Position numbers and translations under genes: made by a program. The notes under the pieces were generated by a model. It did no database searches. It had not been told where the DNA came from and saw nothing but the letters and a program-made list of their open reading frames with translations. Positions 1-6,437 of a DNA stretch of 6,599 bases are shown here, piece by piece. How positions within the stretch are numbered: the stretch's first letter is position 1; each line of letters opens with the position of its first letter. Source of the stretch: Propionibacteriaceae bacterium (lineage in GTDB: Bacteria > Actinomycetota > Actinomycetes > Propionibacteriales > Propionibacteriaceae); NCBI GenBank assembly GCA_020438595.1, contig JAGQUI010000153.1:1-6599 (forward strand). Direction: 5' to 3'.

Positions 1-1
1 G

Positions 2-783
<782 letters not shown>

Positions 784-1012
784 GGTCAGTCCCCCTCTCC
801 GGGAAGGACGCGACCATGAGACGCCCCAGCGAATCGTCGCCGGGGGATCACCGCTTGCTAGGCTGACAGCGCATCTCTCCACAGAATGCTGTGCGCCCGA
901 CTCAGGTGATCACGCCCCAGCAGGACCTTCCTGGGTCGGGCCATATTCTTCCCAAGCCAATTCTACCGAAGAATTACACCAATGTAGTTTAGGCGCGCCG
1001 TCCAGCTGCCTA
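784..1012. other. Non-coding gap between dnaB and the zinc-ribbon gene
   Basis: I find no convincing gene in these 229 bases. The part from about 940 to 1000 is clearly richer in A+T than its surroundings. On the minus strand this is the dnaB 3' flank and the presumed 5' flank of the zinc-ribbon gene. No good -35/-10 pair is visible for the latter. A short hairpin, CAGGA-CCT-TCCTG, lies at 921-933. Confidence 0.5.
959..975 (-). terminator. Possible weak terminator hairpin downstream of dnaB
   Basis: AATTCT at 959-964 and AGAATT at 970-975 form a perfect 6-bp stem with a 5-base loop (TCGGT on the minus strand). It begins 38 bases past the dnaB stop in an AT-rich patch. No T-run follows on the minus strand, so termination is only a suggestion from position and structure. 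Confidence 0.3.
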
Positions 1013-2374
1013 CTAGTGCTGCATGTCGACGAAGCGGCTGTAGTGGCCCTGGAAGGCGACGGTGACGGTCCTGGTCTGGCCGTTGCGGTGCTTGGCGACG
1101 ATGAAGTCGGCCTCGCCGGAACGCTCGGACGCGTTGTTGTACATGTCGTCGCGGTGCAGCAGCAGCACCACGTCCGCGTCCTGCTCCAGCGAGCCGGACT
1201 CGCGCAGGTCGCTCAGCATCGGCTTCTTGTCCGTGCGCTGCTCGGGACCACGGTTCAACTGCGACAGCGCCACCACCGGCACGTCCAGTTCCTTGGCCAG
1301 CAGCTTCATCTGTCGGGAGAACTCCGAGACCTCCAGCTGGCGGCTCTCCACCCGCTTGCCCGAACTCATCAGCTGCATGTAGTCGACGATCACCAGCTTC
1401 AGGTCGTTGCGCTGCTTCAGTCGCCGCGCCTTCGCCCGGATCTCCATCATGGTCAGGTTCGGCGAGTCGTCGATGAACAGCGGCGCACTCGACACGTCCG
1501 CGGTCTTGCGCGCGATCCGGGCCCAGTTCTCGTCGCTCATGTGGCCCTTGCGGATGTCGTGCAGCGGCACCTGCGCCTCGGCCGAGATCAGGCGCATCAC
1601 GATCTCGGTCTTCGTCATCTCCAGGCTGAAGAACGCCGCGCACAGCCCGTGCTGGATGGACGCCGCGCGGGCCAGGTCGAGCCCGAGCGTCGACTTGCCG
1701 ACACCGGGACGCGCCGCGACGATCACCATCTGCCCGGGGTGCAGCCCGTTCGTCAGTTCGTCGAGTTCGATGAACCCGGTGGGCACGCCCGCCATGATGC
1801 CGTGCGCGCTGAGCGCCTCGATCTCGTCGAGCGTCGACTCCATCAGCGCGCTCAGCGGCTCGTAGTCCTCGCTCGCCTTGCCCTCGGCCACCTCGTAGAT
1901 CGCCTGCTGCGCCGCGTCGACGATGCCGGCCACGTCGCCCTGGCCCCCGTACCCGAGCTGGCTGATCTTGATGGACGCCTCGACCAGCCGGCGCAGGATC
2001 GCCTTCTCGCGGACGATCTCGGCGTAGTAGGCCGCGTTGGAGGCGATCGACACCATCGAGAGCAGGTCGTGCAGGTAGATGTGGCCACCCACCCGGCCCA
2101 GTTCGCCCCGCTTGTTCAGCTCGTCGGCGACGGTGATCGCGTCGGCCGGCTCGCCGCGTCCGTACAGGTTGAGGATCGCCTCGAAGATGGTCTCGTGCGC
2201 GGGGCGGTAGAAGTCGCGGCCCTTGACGAGTTCGGCCACGTCGCCGATCGCGTCCTTGCTGAGCAGCATCGCGCCCAGCACGCTCTGCTCGGCAGCCATG
2301 TCCTGCGGAGGGGTGCGGTCCGGCCCCGCGTACTCGGCCTCGCTGTCATAGGGCATGACCTCAGCGAGTGACAT
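1013..2374 (-). CDS. dnaB: Replicative DNA helicase DnaB
   Basis: This is the hexameric 5'-3' helicase that unwinds DNA ahead of the replisome and recruits primase. The 453 residues match the bacterial DnaB family length. The N-terminal DnaB_N helical domain spans about 21-123 (TPPQDMAAEQSVLGAMLLS). A linker follows, then the RecA-like ATPase domain from about 195. Visible motifs are Walker A ARPGVGKST (221-229), FFSLEM with the catalytic Glu (248-253), Walker B LVIVDYMQLM (327-336), SQLNRGPEQR (371-380), DLRESGSLEQDAD (389-401) and the arginine-finger motif KHRNG (428-432). No intein interrupts these motifs. I chose the ATG at 2374-2372, behind GGAGGGAG on the minus strand (2393-2386). The frame is open upstream to a TTG at 2395, but that would place the ribosome site inside the gene. 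Its likely promoter and DnaA-box sites lie upstream (2495-2551). Confidence 0.97.
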   Translation of the reverse strand: MSLAEVMPYDSEAEYAGPDRTPPQDMAAEQSVLGAMLLSKDAIGDVAELVKGRDFYRPAHETIFEAILNLYGRGEPADAITVADELNKRGELGRVGGHIYLHDLLSMVSIASNAAYYAEIVREKAILRRLVEASIKISQLGYGGQGDVAGIVDAAQQAIYEVAEGKASEDYEPLSALMESTLDEIEALSAHGIMAGVPTGFIELDELTNGLHPGQMVIVAARPGVGKSTLGLDLARAASIQHGLCAAFFSLEMTKTEIVMRLISAEAQVPLHDIRKGHMSDENWARIARKTADVSSAPLFIDDSPNLTMMEIRAKARRLKQRNDLKLVIVDYMQLMSSGKRVESRQLEVSEFSRQMKLLAKELDVPVVALSQLNRGPEQRTDKKPMLSDLRESGSLEQDADVVLLLHRDDMYNNASERSGEADFIVAKHRNGQTRTVTVAFQGHYSRFVDMQH

Positions 2375-2385
2375 AGGTCTGCACA

Positions 2386-2393
2386 CTCCCTCC
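2386..2393 (-). promoter_or_regulatory. Ribosome binding site of dnaB, decides start
   Basis: GGAGGGAG on the minus strand ends 11 bases before the ATG at 2374. The spacing is slightly long, but this is the only strong anti-16S match nearby. It favours this ATG over the TTG at 2395. Confidence 0.6.
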
Positions 2394-2394
2394 A

Positions 2395-2438
2395 AGGCTC
2401 GCGTCCATCGGCTTCGTCAGGCAGCCTAAGGCGAGCCT
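2395..2438 (-). repeat. Stem of 8 bp in the dnaB leader, next to the ribosome site
   Basis: AGGCTCGC (2395-2402) and GCGAGCCT (2431-2438) are perfect complements separated by 28 bases. On the minus strand this is in the predicted dnaB leader, and the 3' arm ends directly before the GGAGGGAG ribosome site. It could influence translation, which is inference. Confidence 0.45.
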
Positions 2439-2447
2439 CTGACAGTC

Positions 2448-2472
2448 GGCACCGGTGGCTGCGGTGCCACCG
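2448..2472. repeat. Two mutually exclusive 7-bp hairpins in the dnaB leader
   Basis: GGCACCG (2448-2454) pairs with CGGTGCC (2462-2468). The overlapping CGGTGGC (2453-2459) pairs with GCCACCG (2466-2472). Both stems are perfect but share bases, so only one can form at a time. The segment lies between the predicted dnaB transcription start (~2488) and the ribosome site. Confidence 0.45.
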
Positions 2473-2494
2473 TTCCTGCGTCCCGACCCCGGCA

Positions 2495-2523
2495 AAACTA
2501 GACCCATCGGGGTTCGACCTCAA
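2495..2523 (-). promoter_or_regulatory. Predicted promoter of dnaB
   Basis: On the minus strand a -35 TTGAGG (2523-2518) is followed, after exactly 17 bases, by a -10 TAGTTT (2500-2495). This gives a start near 2488 and a leader of about 114 bases. The hexamers are decent but not perfect matches to the housekeeping sigma consensus. Confidence 0.5.
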
Positions 2524-2528
2524 CGGCG

Positions 2529-2551
2529 GTATCCACAAGGCCTGTGGATAA
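2529..2551. promoter_or_regulatory. Inverted pair of DnaA boxes upstream of dnaB
   Basis: GTATCCACA (2529-2537) matches the consensus TTATCCACA at 8 of 9 positions, and TGTGGATAA (2543-2551) is its perfect reverse complement. The pair forms an inverted repeat with a 5-base core and starts 6 bases upstream of the predicted dnaB -35. A weaker site, TGGGGACAA, follows at 2554-2562, and TGTGGA cores recur at 2564, 2609 and 2673. This fits DnaA control of dnaB; binding itself is inference. Confidence 0.55.
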
Positions 2552-2608
2552 CGTGGGGACAAGTGTGGAGGCGCGCCGTGGGGCCTGTGTACGACGAGGT
2601 GTCGTAGC

Positions 2609-2681
2609 TGTGGACGCGGAGAATGTAACGCGTTCATTTGCGTCCTGACTAGGTCATACGCTCTCGTACGCTTGTGGACGC
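2609..2681. repeat. Direct repeat TGTGGACGC, two copies
   Basis: TGTGGACGC occurs at 2609-2617 and 2673-2681. The copies share the TGTGGA core of DnaA boxes but not the last three bases. They may be weak DnaA sites or sites for another factor. Confidence 0.4.
2622..2638. promoter_or_regulatory. Imperfect 17-bp palindrome, possible operator
   Basis: AATGTAACGCGTTCATT centres on AACGCGTT and is symmetrical except for one mismatched base pair. It is unusually AT-rich for this DNA and lies between the dnaB and csoR control regions. No regulator is assigned. Confidence 0.35.
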
Positions 2682-2688
2682 AAAGAAC
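2632..2688. repeat. 13-bp inverted repeat with 30-base loop
   Basis: GTTCATTTGCGTCC (2632-2645) is complementary to GGACGCAAAGAAC (2676-2688) across 13 pairs, with A2636 as a bulge. The loop holds TGACTAGGTCA and two TACGCT copies 10 bases apart (2657, 2667). No gene or terminator explains it. Confidence 0.5.
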
Positions 2689-2705
2689 TTGGTGACGAAT
2701 TCGGG

Positions 2706-2730
2706 GGCCTGTCCGCCCACTTGACAGGCC
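2706..2730. promoter_or_regulatory. 8-bp inverted repeat overlapping a TTGACA hexamer
   Basis: GGCCTGTC (2706-2713) and GACAGGCC (2723-2730) are perfect complements with a 9-base spacer. The right arm overlaps TTGACA (2721-2726), a consensus -35. A poor -10 (TGTATG, 2744-2749) follows after 17 bases. It may be a repressible upstream promoter for csoR, but the -10 is weak. Confidence 0.35.
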
Positions 2731-2797
2731 ACGCTCACGGGGGTGTATGGCGTCACAGGCGTCCCCGTTATGCACACGGTTTCCACACCCGGCCGAC

Positions 2798-2831
2798 TTG
2801 TCCGTGATACCCATGGGGGGTATCGTGACAA
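2798..2831 (+). promoter_or_regulatory. CsoR-type operator overlapping the csoR promoter
   Basis: The core GATACCC (2806-2812) and GGGTATC (2818-2824) form a perfect 7-bp dyad with a 5-base centre, resembling the TACCC/GGGTA operators known for CsoR repressors. An outer TTGTC/GACAA extends the symmetry to 34 bp with a one-base offset. A -35 TTGTCC (2798-2803) and -10 TATCGT (2821-2826), 17 bases apart, lie inside it. Repressor binding would therefore block polymerase directly, and the start would fall just before the ribosome site. Confidence 0.75.
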
Positions 2832-2850
2832 GGGTTGATGGAGGTGGGCG

Positions 2851-3183
2851 ATGCACCACGAGGAACAGTTGTCACACGAGTCCGACTGTGCGCACGACGA
2901 GGGCCACGGCTACCTGGACCACAAGGCCGAGTACCTGCGCCGGCTGAAGCGCATCGAGGGCCAGGCCCGGGGGCTGCAGCGGATGGTCGACGAGGAGAAG
3001 TACTGCATCGACATCCTCACCCAGGTCTCGGCCATGACGAAAGCGCTGGAGTCCCTCGCCCTGGCCATGCTCGACGAGCACCTCAGCCATTGCGTCGTCC
3101 GCGCCGCGCGGGCCGGCGGCGAGGAGTCCGACGAGAAGATCCGGGAGGCCTCTGCGGCCATCGCCCGCCTCGTCCGCTCCTGA
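2851..3183 (+). CDS. csoR: Copper-sensing transcriptional repressor CsoR
   Basis: CsoR is a DUF156-family repressor that releases DNA when it binds Cu(I). The 110-residue protein has the family pattern YLRRLKRIEGQARGLQRMVDEEKYC, with the helical DNA- and metal-binding core at about 22-108. Cys52, His77 and Cys81 reproduce the Cu(I) ligand spacing of M. tuberculosis CsoR (C36, H61, C65). Before the core is an acidic, His-rich N-terminus (MHHEEQLSHESDCAHDEGHGYLDH) with five His and one Cys beyond the usual ligands; it may bind metal, but that is inference. GGAGG at 2840-2844, six bases before the ATG, fixes this start over an in-frame extension. A CsoR-like dyad lies on its promoter, so autoregulation is likely. 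It is first in an operon, 58 bases before copZ, with a CCGGGGCCCCGG palindrome (3195-3206) in the gap. Confidence 0.95.
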   Translation: MHHEEQLSHESDCAHDEGHGYLDHKAEYLRRLKRIEGQARGLQRMVDEEKYCIDILTQVSAMTKALESLALAMLDEHLSHCVVRAARAGGEESDEKIREASAAIARLVRS

Positions 3184-3241
3184 CCAGTACCAATCCGGGG
3201 CCCCGGGCACGACCGGGACCACACCGAACGAGAGGAAAGCA

Positions 3242-3448
3242 ATGATCACCAGCTACACCGTTTCCGGAATGACCTGCCACCACTGCGTGCACGCCATCAA
3301 GGAAGAGGTCTCGGGCGTGCCGGGCGTGACCGACGTCGCCCTCACCCTCGAGGACGCCAAGCTCGACATCACCTCCGAGGCCCCGGTCGACTTCGACCGC
3401 ATCGTCGAGGCCGTCTACGAGGCCGGCGAGCAGTACAGCGTCGCCTGA
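3242..3448 (+). CDS. copZ: Copper chaperone CopZ (heavy-metal-associated domain)
   Basis: This 68-residue protein is a single HMA domain with a beta-alpha-beta-beta-alpha-beta pattern. The Cu(I)-binding motif [11 protein letters not shown] places its Cys pair at residues 12 and 15. The family carries Cu(I) in the cytoplasm to CopA-type ATPases and can load CsoR. AGAGG at 3231-3235, six bases before the ATG, supports the start. It lies 49 bases before copA and is almost certainly co-transcribed with csoR and copA. No signal peptide is visible. Length is normal for the family. Confidence 0.94.
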   Translation: MITSYTVSGMTCHHCVHAIKEEVSGVPGVTDVALTLEDAKLDITSEAPVDFDRIVEAVYEAGEQYSVA

Positions 3449-3497
3449 GCGGCAGCTCGGGCCCGCCACACCGGGCCGCTCCGCACGAGGACCAACC

Positions 3498-5714
3498 ATG
3501 ACCACGCAGCAGCGCGAATCCGTCGAACTCGACATCTCCGGGATGACCTGCGCCTCGTGCGCGGCCCGGATCGAGAAGAAGCTGAACAAGCTCGACGGGG
3601 TGCAGGCGTCGGTGAACTACGCCACCGAGAAGGCCCTGGTGCTCTTCCCGACGGCGATCCCCGTCGACGACCTCATCCAGGTGGTCGAGCACACCGGCTA
3701 CGGGGCCGCGCCGCACAGCGAGGACTCCGAGCCGGTCGACCACGCCGCCGCGCTGCGCACCCGTCTGGTCTGGGCGGCGGCGCTCGGCGTCCCCGTGATC
3801 GCGCTGTCGATGGTGCCGGCGTGGCAGTTCGCCGGCTGGCAGTGGGTGAGCCTCGCCCTGTCCATCCCGCTCTACACGTGGGCGGCCTGGCCGTTCCACC
3901 GCTCCGCTCTCGTCAACGCCCGGCACCGGGCCACCACGATGGACACCCTGATCAGCCTGGGCACCACCGCCGCCTTCTTCTGGTCGCTGTACGCCCTGCT
4001 GTTCACCCCTGCGGGCCGGATCGGCTACACCCACCCGTTCGAGTTCACCCTCGTCCGCGGGCACGGAGCCGCGAGCGTCTATTTCGAGGCGCTCGCCGGC
4101 ATCGTCGTGTTCCTGCTGCTCGGCCGCTACATCGAGGCCCGTTCCAAGGCCGCGGCCGGCGAGGCCGTCCGGGCCCTGCTGCACCTCGGCGCCACCCAGG
4201 CCACCCTGCTGAAGGACGGCAGGGAGAGCCTCGTCCCGATCGAGTTCCTCAAGGCCGGCGACACCTTCGTGGTGCGGCCGGGGGAGAAGGTGGCCACCGA
4301 CGGCGAGGTGGTCGAGGGCTTCTCCGCCATCGACAACTCCCTGGTCACCGGCGAGTCCGTCCCCGTTGACGTGGTACCGGGGGACGCCGTGATCGGCGCC
4401 ACCCTGAACACCACCGGACGCCTCGTCGTGCGCGCCACCCGCGTGGGCAGGGACACCCAGCTCGCCCACATCGCCCGGATGGTCGAGGAGGCCCAGACCG
4501 GCAAGGCCCAGGTGCAGGCGCTGGCCGACCGGATCTCCGCGGTCTTCGTGCCGGTCGTGATCACGCTGTCGGTGCTCACCTTCTTCGGCTGGCTGCTGGC
4601 CGGGGAGAGCCTGTTCTTCGCCGTCGCCGCCGGGGTGGCCGTCCTGATCATCGCCTGCCCCTGCGCCCTCGGCCTGGCCACGCCCACCGCGCTGCTGGTC
4701 GGCACCGGACGCGGCGCCCAGCTCGGCATCGTGATCCGTGGCGCCGACGCGCTCGAGCGGGCCCGTAACGTCGGGGTGATCGTGCTCGACAAGACAGGCA
4801 CCGTGACCTCCGGCGAGATGGCCGTCGTCGCCGTCCACGCCGACGGTGTCGCCGAGGCGGAGTTGCTGCGCTACGCCGGCGCCGCCGAGTCCGGCTCCGA
4901 GCACCCGATCGCCCGCGCCATCGCCACCCGCGCCGCCAGCGACCTCGCCGTCACCTCGCTGACCAACACCCCCGGCCAGGGCATCCGCGCCGTCGTGGAC
5001 GGCCACGAGGTGCTCGCCGGTCGCCCCGGCTGGGTCCGTGACGCGATCCGGCCACCCGCCTCGTCCCAGACGGCCCCCGCGTCCCGCCCCGAGCCTTCCG
5101 CGGCCGAATCGCGACAGGTCACCACCGTCGCGATCGCCCGTGACGGCGTCCTCCTCGGCACCATCGAGGTCGCCGACACCGTCAAGCCCGGCTCCGCCGA
5201 GGCCGTCCGCCGCTTCCGGGCGCTCGGCCTGACCCCGATCCTGCTCACCGGCGACAACCGGGCCACCGCCGAAGCCGTGGCCGCCGAGGTCGGCATCGAC
5301 GAGGTCATCGCCGAGGTGCTGCCCCAGGACAAGGTCGCCGAGGTGAAGCGGCTGCAGGACCAGGGGCGCAGCGTGGCCATGGTCGGCGACGGCGTGAACG
5401 ACTCCGCCGCGCTCGCCCAGGCCGACCTCGGCATCGCGCTCGGCACCGGCACGGACGCCGCGATCCAGGCCTCCGACCTCACCCTGATGCGCGGCGACCT
5501 GCGGCTGGCCGCGGACGCCATCAGGCTCTCCCGGGCCACGCTCGGCCGGATCCGCAGCAACCTGTTCTGGGCCTTCGCCTACAACGTCGCCGCCATCCCG
5601 CTCGCCGCCCTGGGCTTCCTGAACCCCATGATCGCGGGCGCCGCGATGGCGTTCTCGAGCGTGTTCGTCGTGCTGAACAGCCTGCGCCTGCGCGGCTTCA
5701 AGGCACAGACCTAG
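3498..5714 (+). CDS. copA: Cu(I)-exporting P-type ATPase CopA
   Basis: A P1B-1 ATPase that pumps Cu(I) out across the inner membrane at the cost of ATP. The 738 residues carry one N-terminal HMA domain (about 8-72, GMTCASC, Cys18 and Cys21). Membrane segments lie near 90-108, 116-132, 153-169, 195-213, 348-368, 372-395, 690-708 and 711-728. The actuator loop has TGES (284-287), the ion site CPC (387-389), the phosphorylation motif DKTGT (Asp431), the nucleotide-domain SEHP (467-470), and the hinge motifs TGDN (584-587) and GDGVND (630-635). Tyr695-Asn696 and MxxSS (717-721) in the last two helices complete the Cu(I) signature. A Pro/Ala/Ser-rich stretch at about 518-540 interrupts the nucleotide-binding domain; I would expect a disordered loop there. 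GAGGA at 3487-3491 supports the ATG. It is last in the csoR-copZ-copA operon. Confidence 0.96.
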   Translation: MTTQQRESVELDISGMTCASCAARIEKKLNKLDGVQASVNYATEKALVLFPTAIPVDDLIQVVEHTGYGAAPHSEDSEPVDHAAALRTRLVWAAALGVPVIALSMVPAWQFAGWQWVSLALSIPLYTWAAWPFHRSALVNARHRATTMDTLISLGTTAAFFWSLYALLFTPAGRIGYTHPFEFTLVRGHGAASVYFEALAGIVVFLLLGRYIEARSKAAAGEAVRALLHLGATQATLLKDGRESLVPIEFLKAGDTFVVRPGEKVATDGEVVEGFSAIDNSLVTGESVPVDVVPGDAVIGATLNTTGRLVVRATRVGRDTQLAHIARMVEEAQTGKAQVQALADRISAVFVPVVITLSVLTFFGWLLAGESLFFAVAAGVAVLIIACPCALGLATPTALLVGTGRGAQLGIVIRGADALERARNVGVIVLDKTGTVTSGEMAVVAVHADGVAEAELLRYAGAAESGSEHPIARAIATRAASDLAVTSLTNTPGQGIRAVVDGHEVLAGRPGWVRDAIRPPASSQTAPASRPEPSAAESRQVTTVAIARDGVLLGTIEVADTVKPGSAEAVRRFRALGLTPILLTGDNRATAEAVAAEVGIDEVIAEVLPQDKVAEVKRLQDQGRSVAMVGDGVNDSAALAQADLGIALGTGTDAAIQASDLTLMRGDLRLAADAIRLSRATLGRIRSNLFWAFAYNVAAIPLAALGFLNPMIAGAAMAFSSVFVVLNSLRLRGFKAQT

Positions 5715-5717
5715 CTC

Positions 5718-5761
5718 AAAGTGGCCAGTATCGGCCGATGTCGGCCAATACTGGCCACTTT
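5718..5761 (+). terminator. Stem-loop terminator after copA
   Basis: AAAGTGGCCAGTAT (5718-5731) pairs perfectly with ATACTGGCCACTTT (5748-5761). Inside, a C/A mismatch is followed by GGCC/GGCC and a 6-base loop. This 19-position stem begins 4 bases after the copA stop. It lacks a long U-run, which is common in actinomycete terminators. It would separate the copper operon from the next one. Confidence 0.8.
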
Positions 5762-5774
5762 GCGGGGATGAGGG

Positions 5775-5808
5775 GCTCACAGGAAGCTCACAAGCTGGTC
5801 CGGTGAAC
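5775..5808 (+). promoter_or_regulatory. PHO-box-like 11-nt direct repeats
   Basis: GCTCACAGGAA (5775-5785) is followed immediately by GCTCACAAGCT (5786-5796), a direct repeat of exactly 11 bases. GTGAAC at 5803-5808 is GTTCAC on the other strand. Streptomyces PhoP binds 11-nt direct repeats resembling GTTCACC. A poor -35/-10 candidate, TGAACG (5804-5809) and TAACTG (5827-5832), 17 bases apart, lies just downstream. The match is by eye and not scored. Confidence 0.45.
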
Positions 5809-5867
5809 GGGACAAGTACGCATGGCTAACTGAAGGGGAACAAGACCCCTACCGCAGGAGCCGACCG

Positions 5868-6437
5868 ATGTCCCTCATCCTCATCGCCGCCGATCTCGTC
5901 GCCATGGCCGTGCTGATCTTCGGCATGTTCGTGCCACGCCACCAGCGCCGCGACCTGATCGTCGCCTACCTGGTCGTGAACATCGGCGTGCTCGCCCTGA
6001 TGGCCACCCTCTCCTCGGTGTCGACCAGCATCGGCGTCGGGCTCGGCCTGTTCGGAGTCCTGTCGATCATCCGGCTGCGGTCGGAGGAACTCGCCCAGCA
6101 CGAGGTCGCCTACTACTTCGCTGCGCTGACGCTCGGCCTGCTCGCCGGCAGCACCGCCCTCGACGTGGTCTGGACCCTCGGCCTGATGGCGGCGGTACTG
6201 GTCGCCCTGTTCATCGGTGACCACTCCCTGGTGGCCAAGCGCACCTCGAAGCGGCAGATCACGCTCGACCGGGCGTACGCCGACGAGGCCGAACTGCGGG
6301 CCCGCGTCGCCGAGCTCGTCGGTGGCCAGGTGCAGTCGGTGACCGTGCTCAAGACCGACCTCGTCAACGACACCACCGTCGTCGACGTCCGCTACTCCGC
6401 CCTGCCGGCGGCCCGCGTCCACGAGGCGATCCGATGA
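5868..6437 (+). CDS. DUF4956 membrane protein
   Basis: The 189-residue protein has four or five hydrophobic segments in its first 120 residues (about 4-22, 30-47, 57-67, 80-96, 98-117). A conserved-looking GVLSIIRLRSEEL motif (63-75) lies between the third and fourth. A soluble tail from about 120 ends in an alpha/beta segment (VQSVTVLKTDLVNDTTVVDVRYS). This is the pattern of the DUF4956 family, whose function is not established. Members often sit beside VTC-domain genes, as here. GGAG at 5857-5860, seven bases before the ATG, supports the start, and an AGGGG/CCCCT hairpin lies just upstream of it. Its TGA overlaps the next ATG (ATGA at 6434), implying translational coupling. A membrane partner or channel for a polyphosphate polymerase is inference. 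Confidence 0.83.
   Translation: MSLILIAADLVAMAVLIFGMFVPRHQRRDLIVAYLVVNIGVLALMATLSSVSTSIGVGLGLFGVLSIIRLRSEELAQHEVAYYFAALTLGLLAGSTALDVVWTLGLMAAVLVALFIGDHSLVAKRTSKRQITLDRAYADEAELRARVAELVGGQVQSVTVLKTDLVNDTTVVDVRYSALPAARVHEAIR

Larger units (their letters stand above)
2396..2850. other. Divergent regulatory region between dnaB and csoR
   Basis: These 455 bases separate two divergently transcribed genes. I see no ORF with family resemblance or a credible ribosome site here. The region holds the dnaB promoter and leader, TGTGGA-core sites, and several inverted repeats. An 8-bp repeat around a TTGACA lies at 2706-2730, and the csoR operator is at its right end. Base composition is less GC-rich than the flanking genes, as expected for control DNA. 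Confidence 0.7.

Noticed and set aside
1013..2374. Intein in DnaB
   Set aside because: Inteins are known in some actinobacterial DnaB proteins, but Walker A, Walker B and the later motifs follow at normal spacing and the length is normal.
2396..2850. Chromosomal replication origin
   Set aside because: Only one or two good DnaA boxes are present, there is no clear AT-rich unwinding element, and neither dnaA nor dnaN is adjacent. Control of dnaB is a simpler reading.
2116..2859. 247-codon minus-strand frame spanning the dnaB-csoR gap
   Set aside because: Its 3' part is dnaB in another frame, its 5' part crosses both control regions, and no ribosome site or family motif is present.
3369..5780. 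Open frame of 803 codons on the - strand
   Set aside because: It covers copZ and copA in antisense and is dominated by Gly, Asp, His and Arg, which is a reverse-frame artefact of GC-rich coding DNA.
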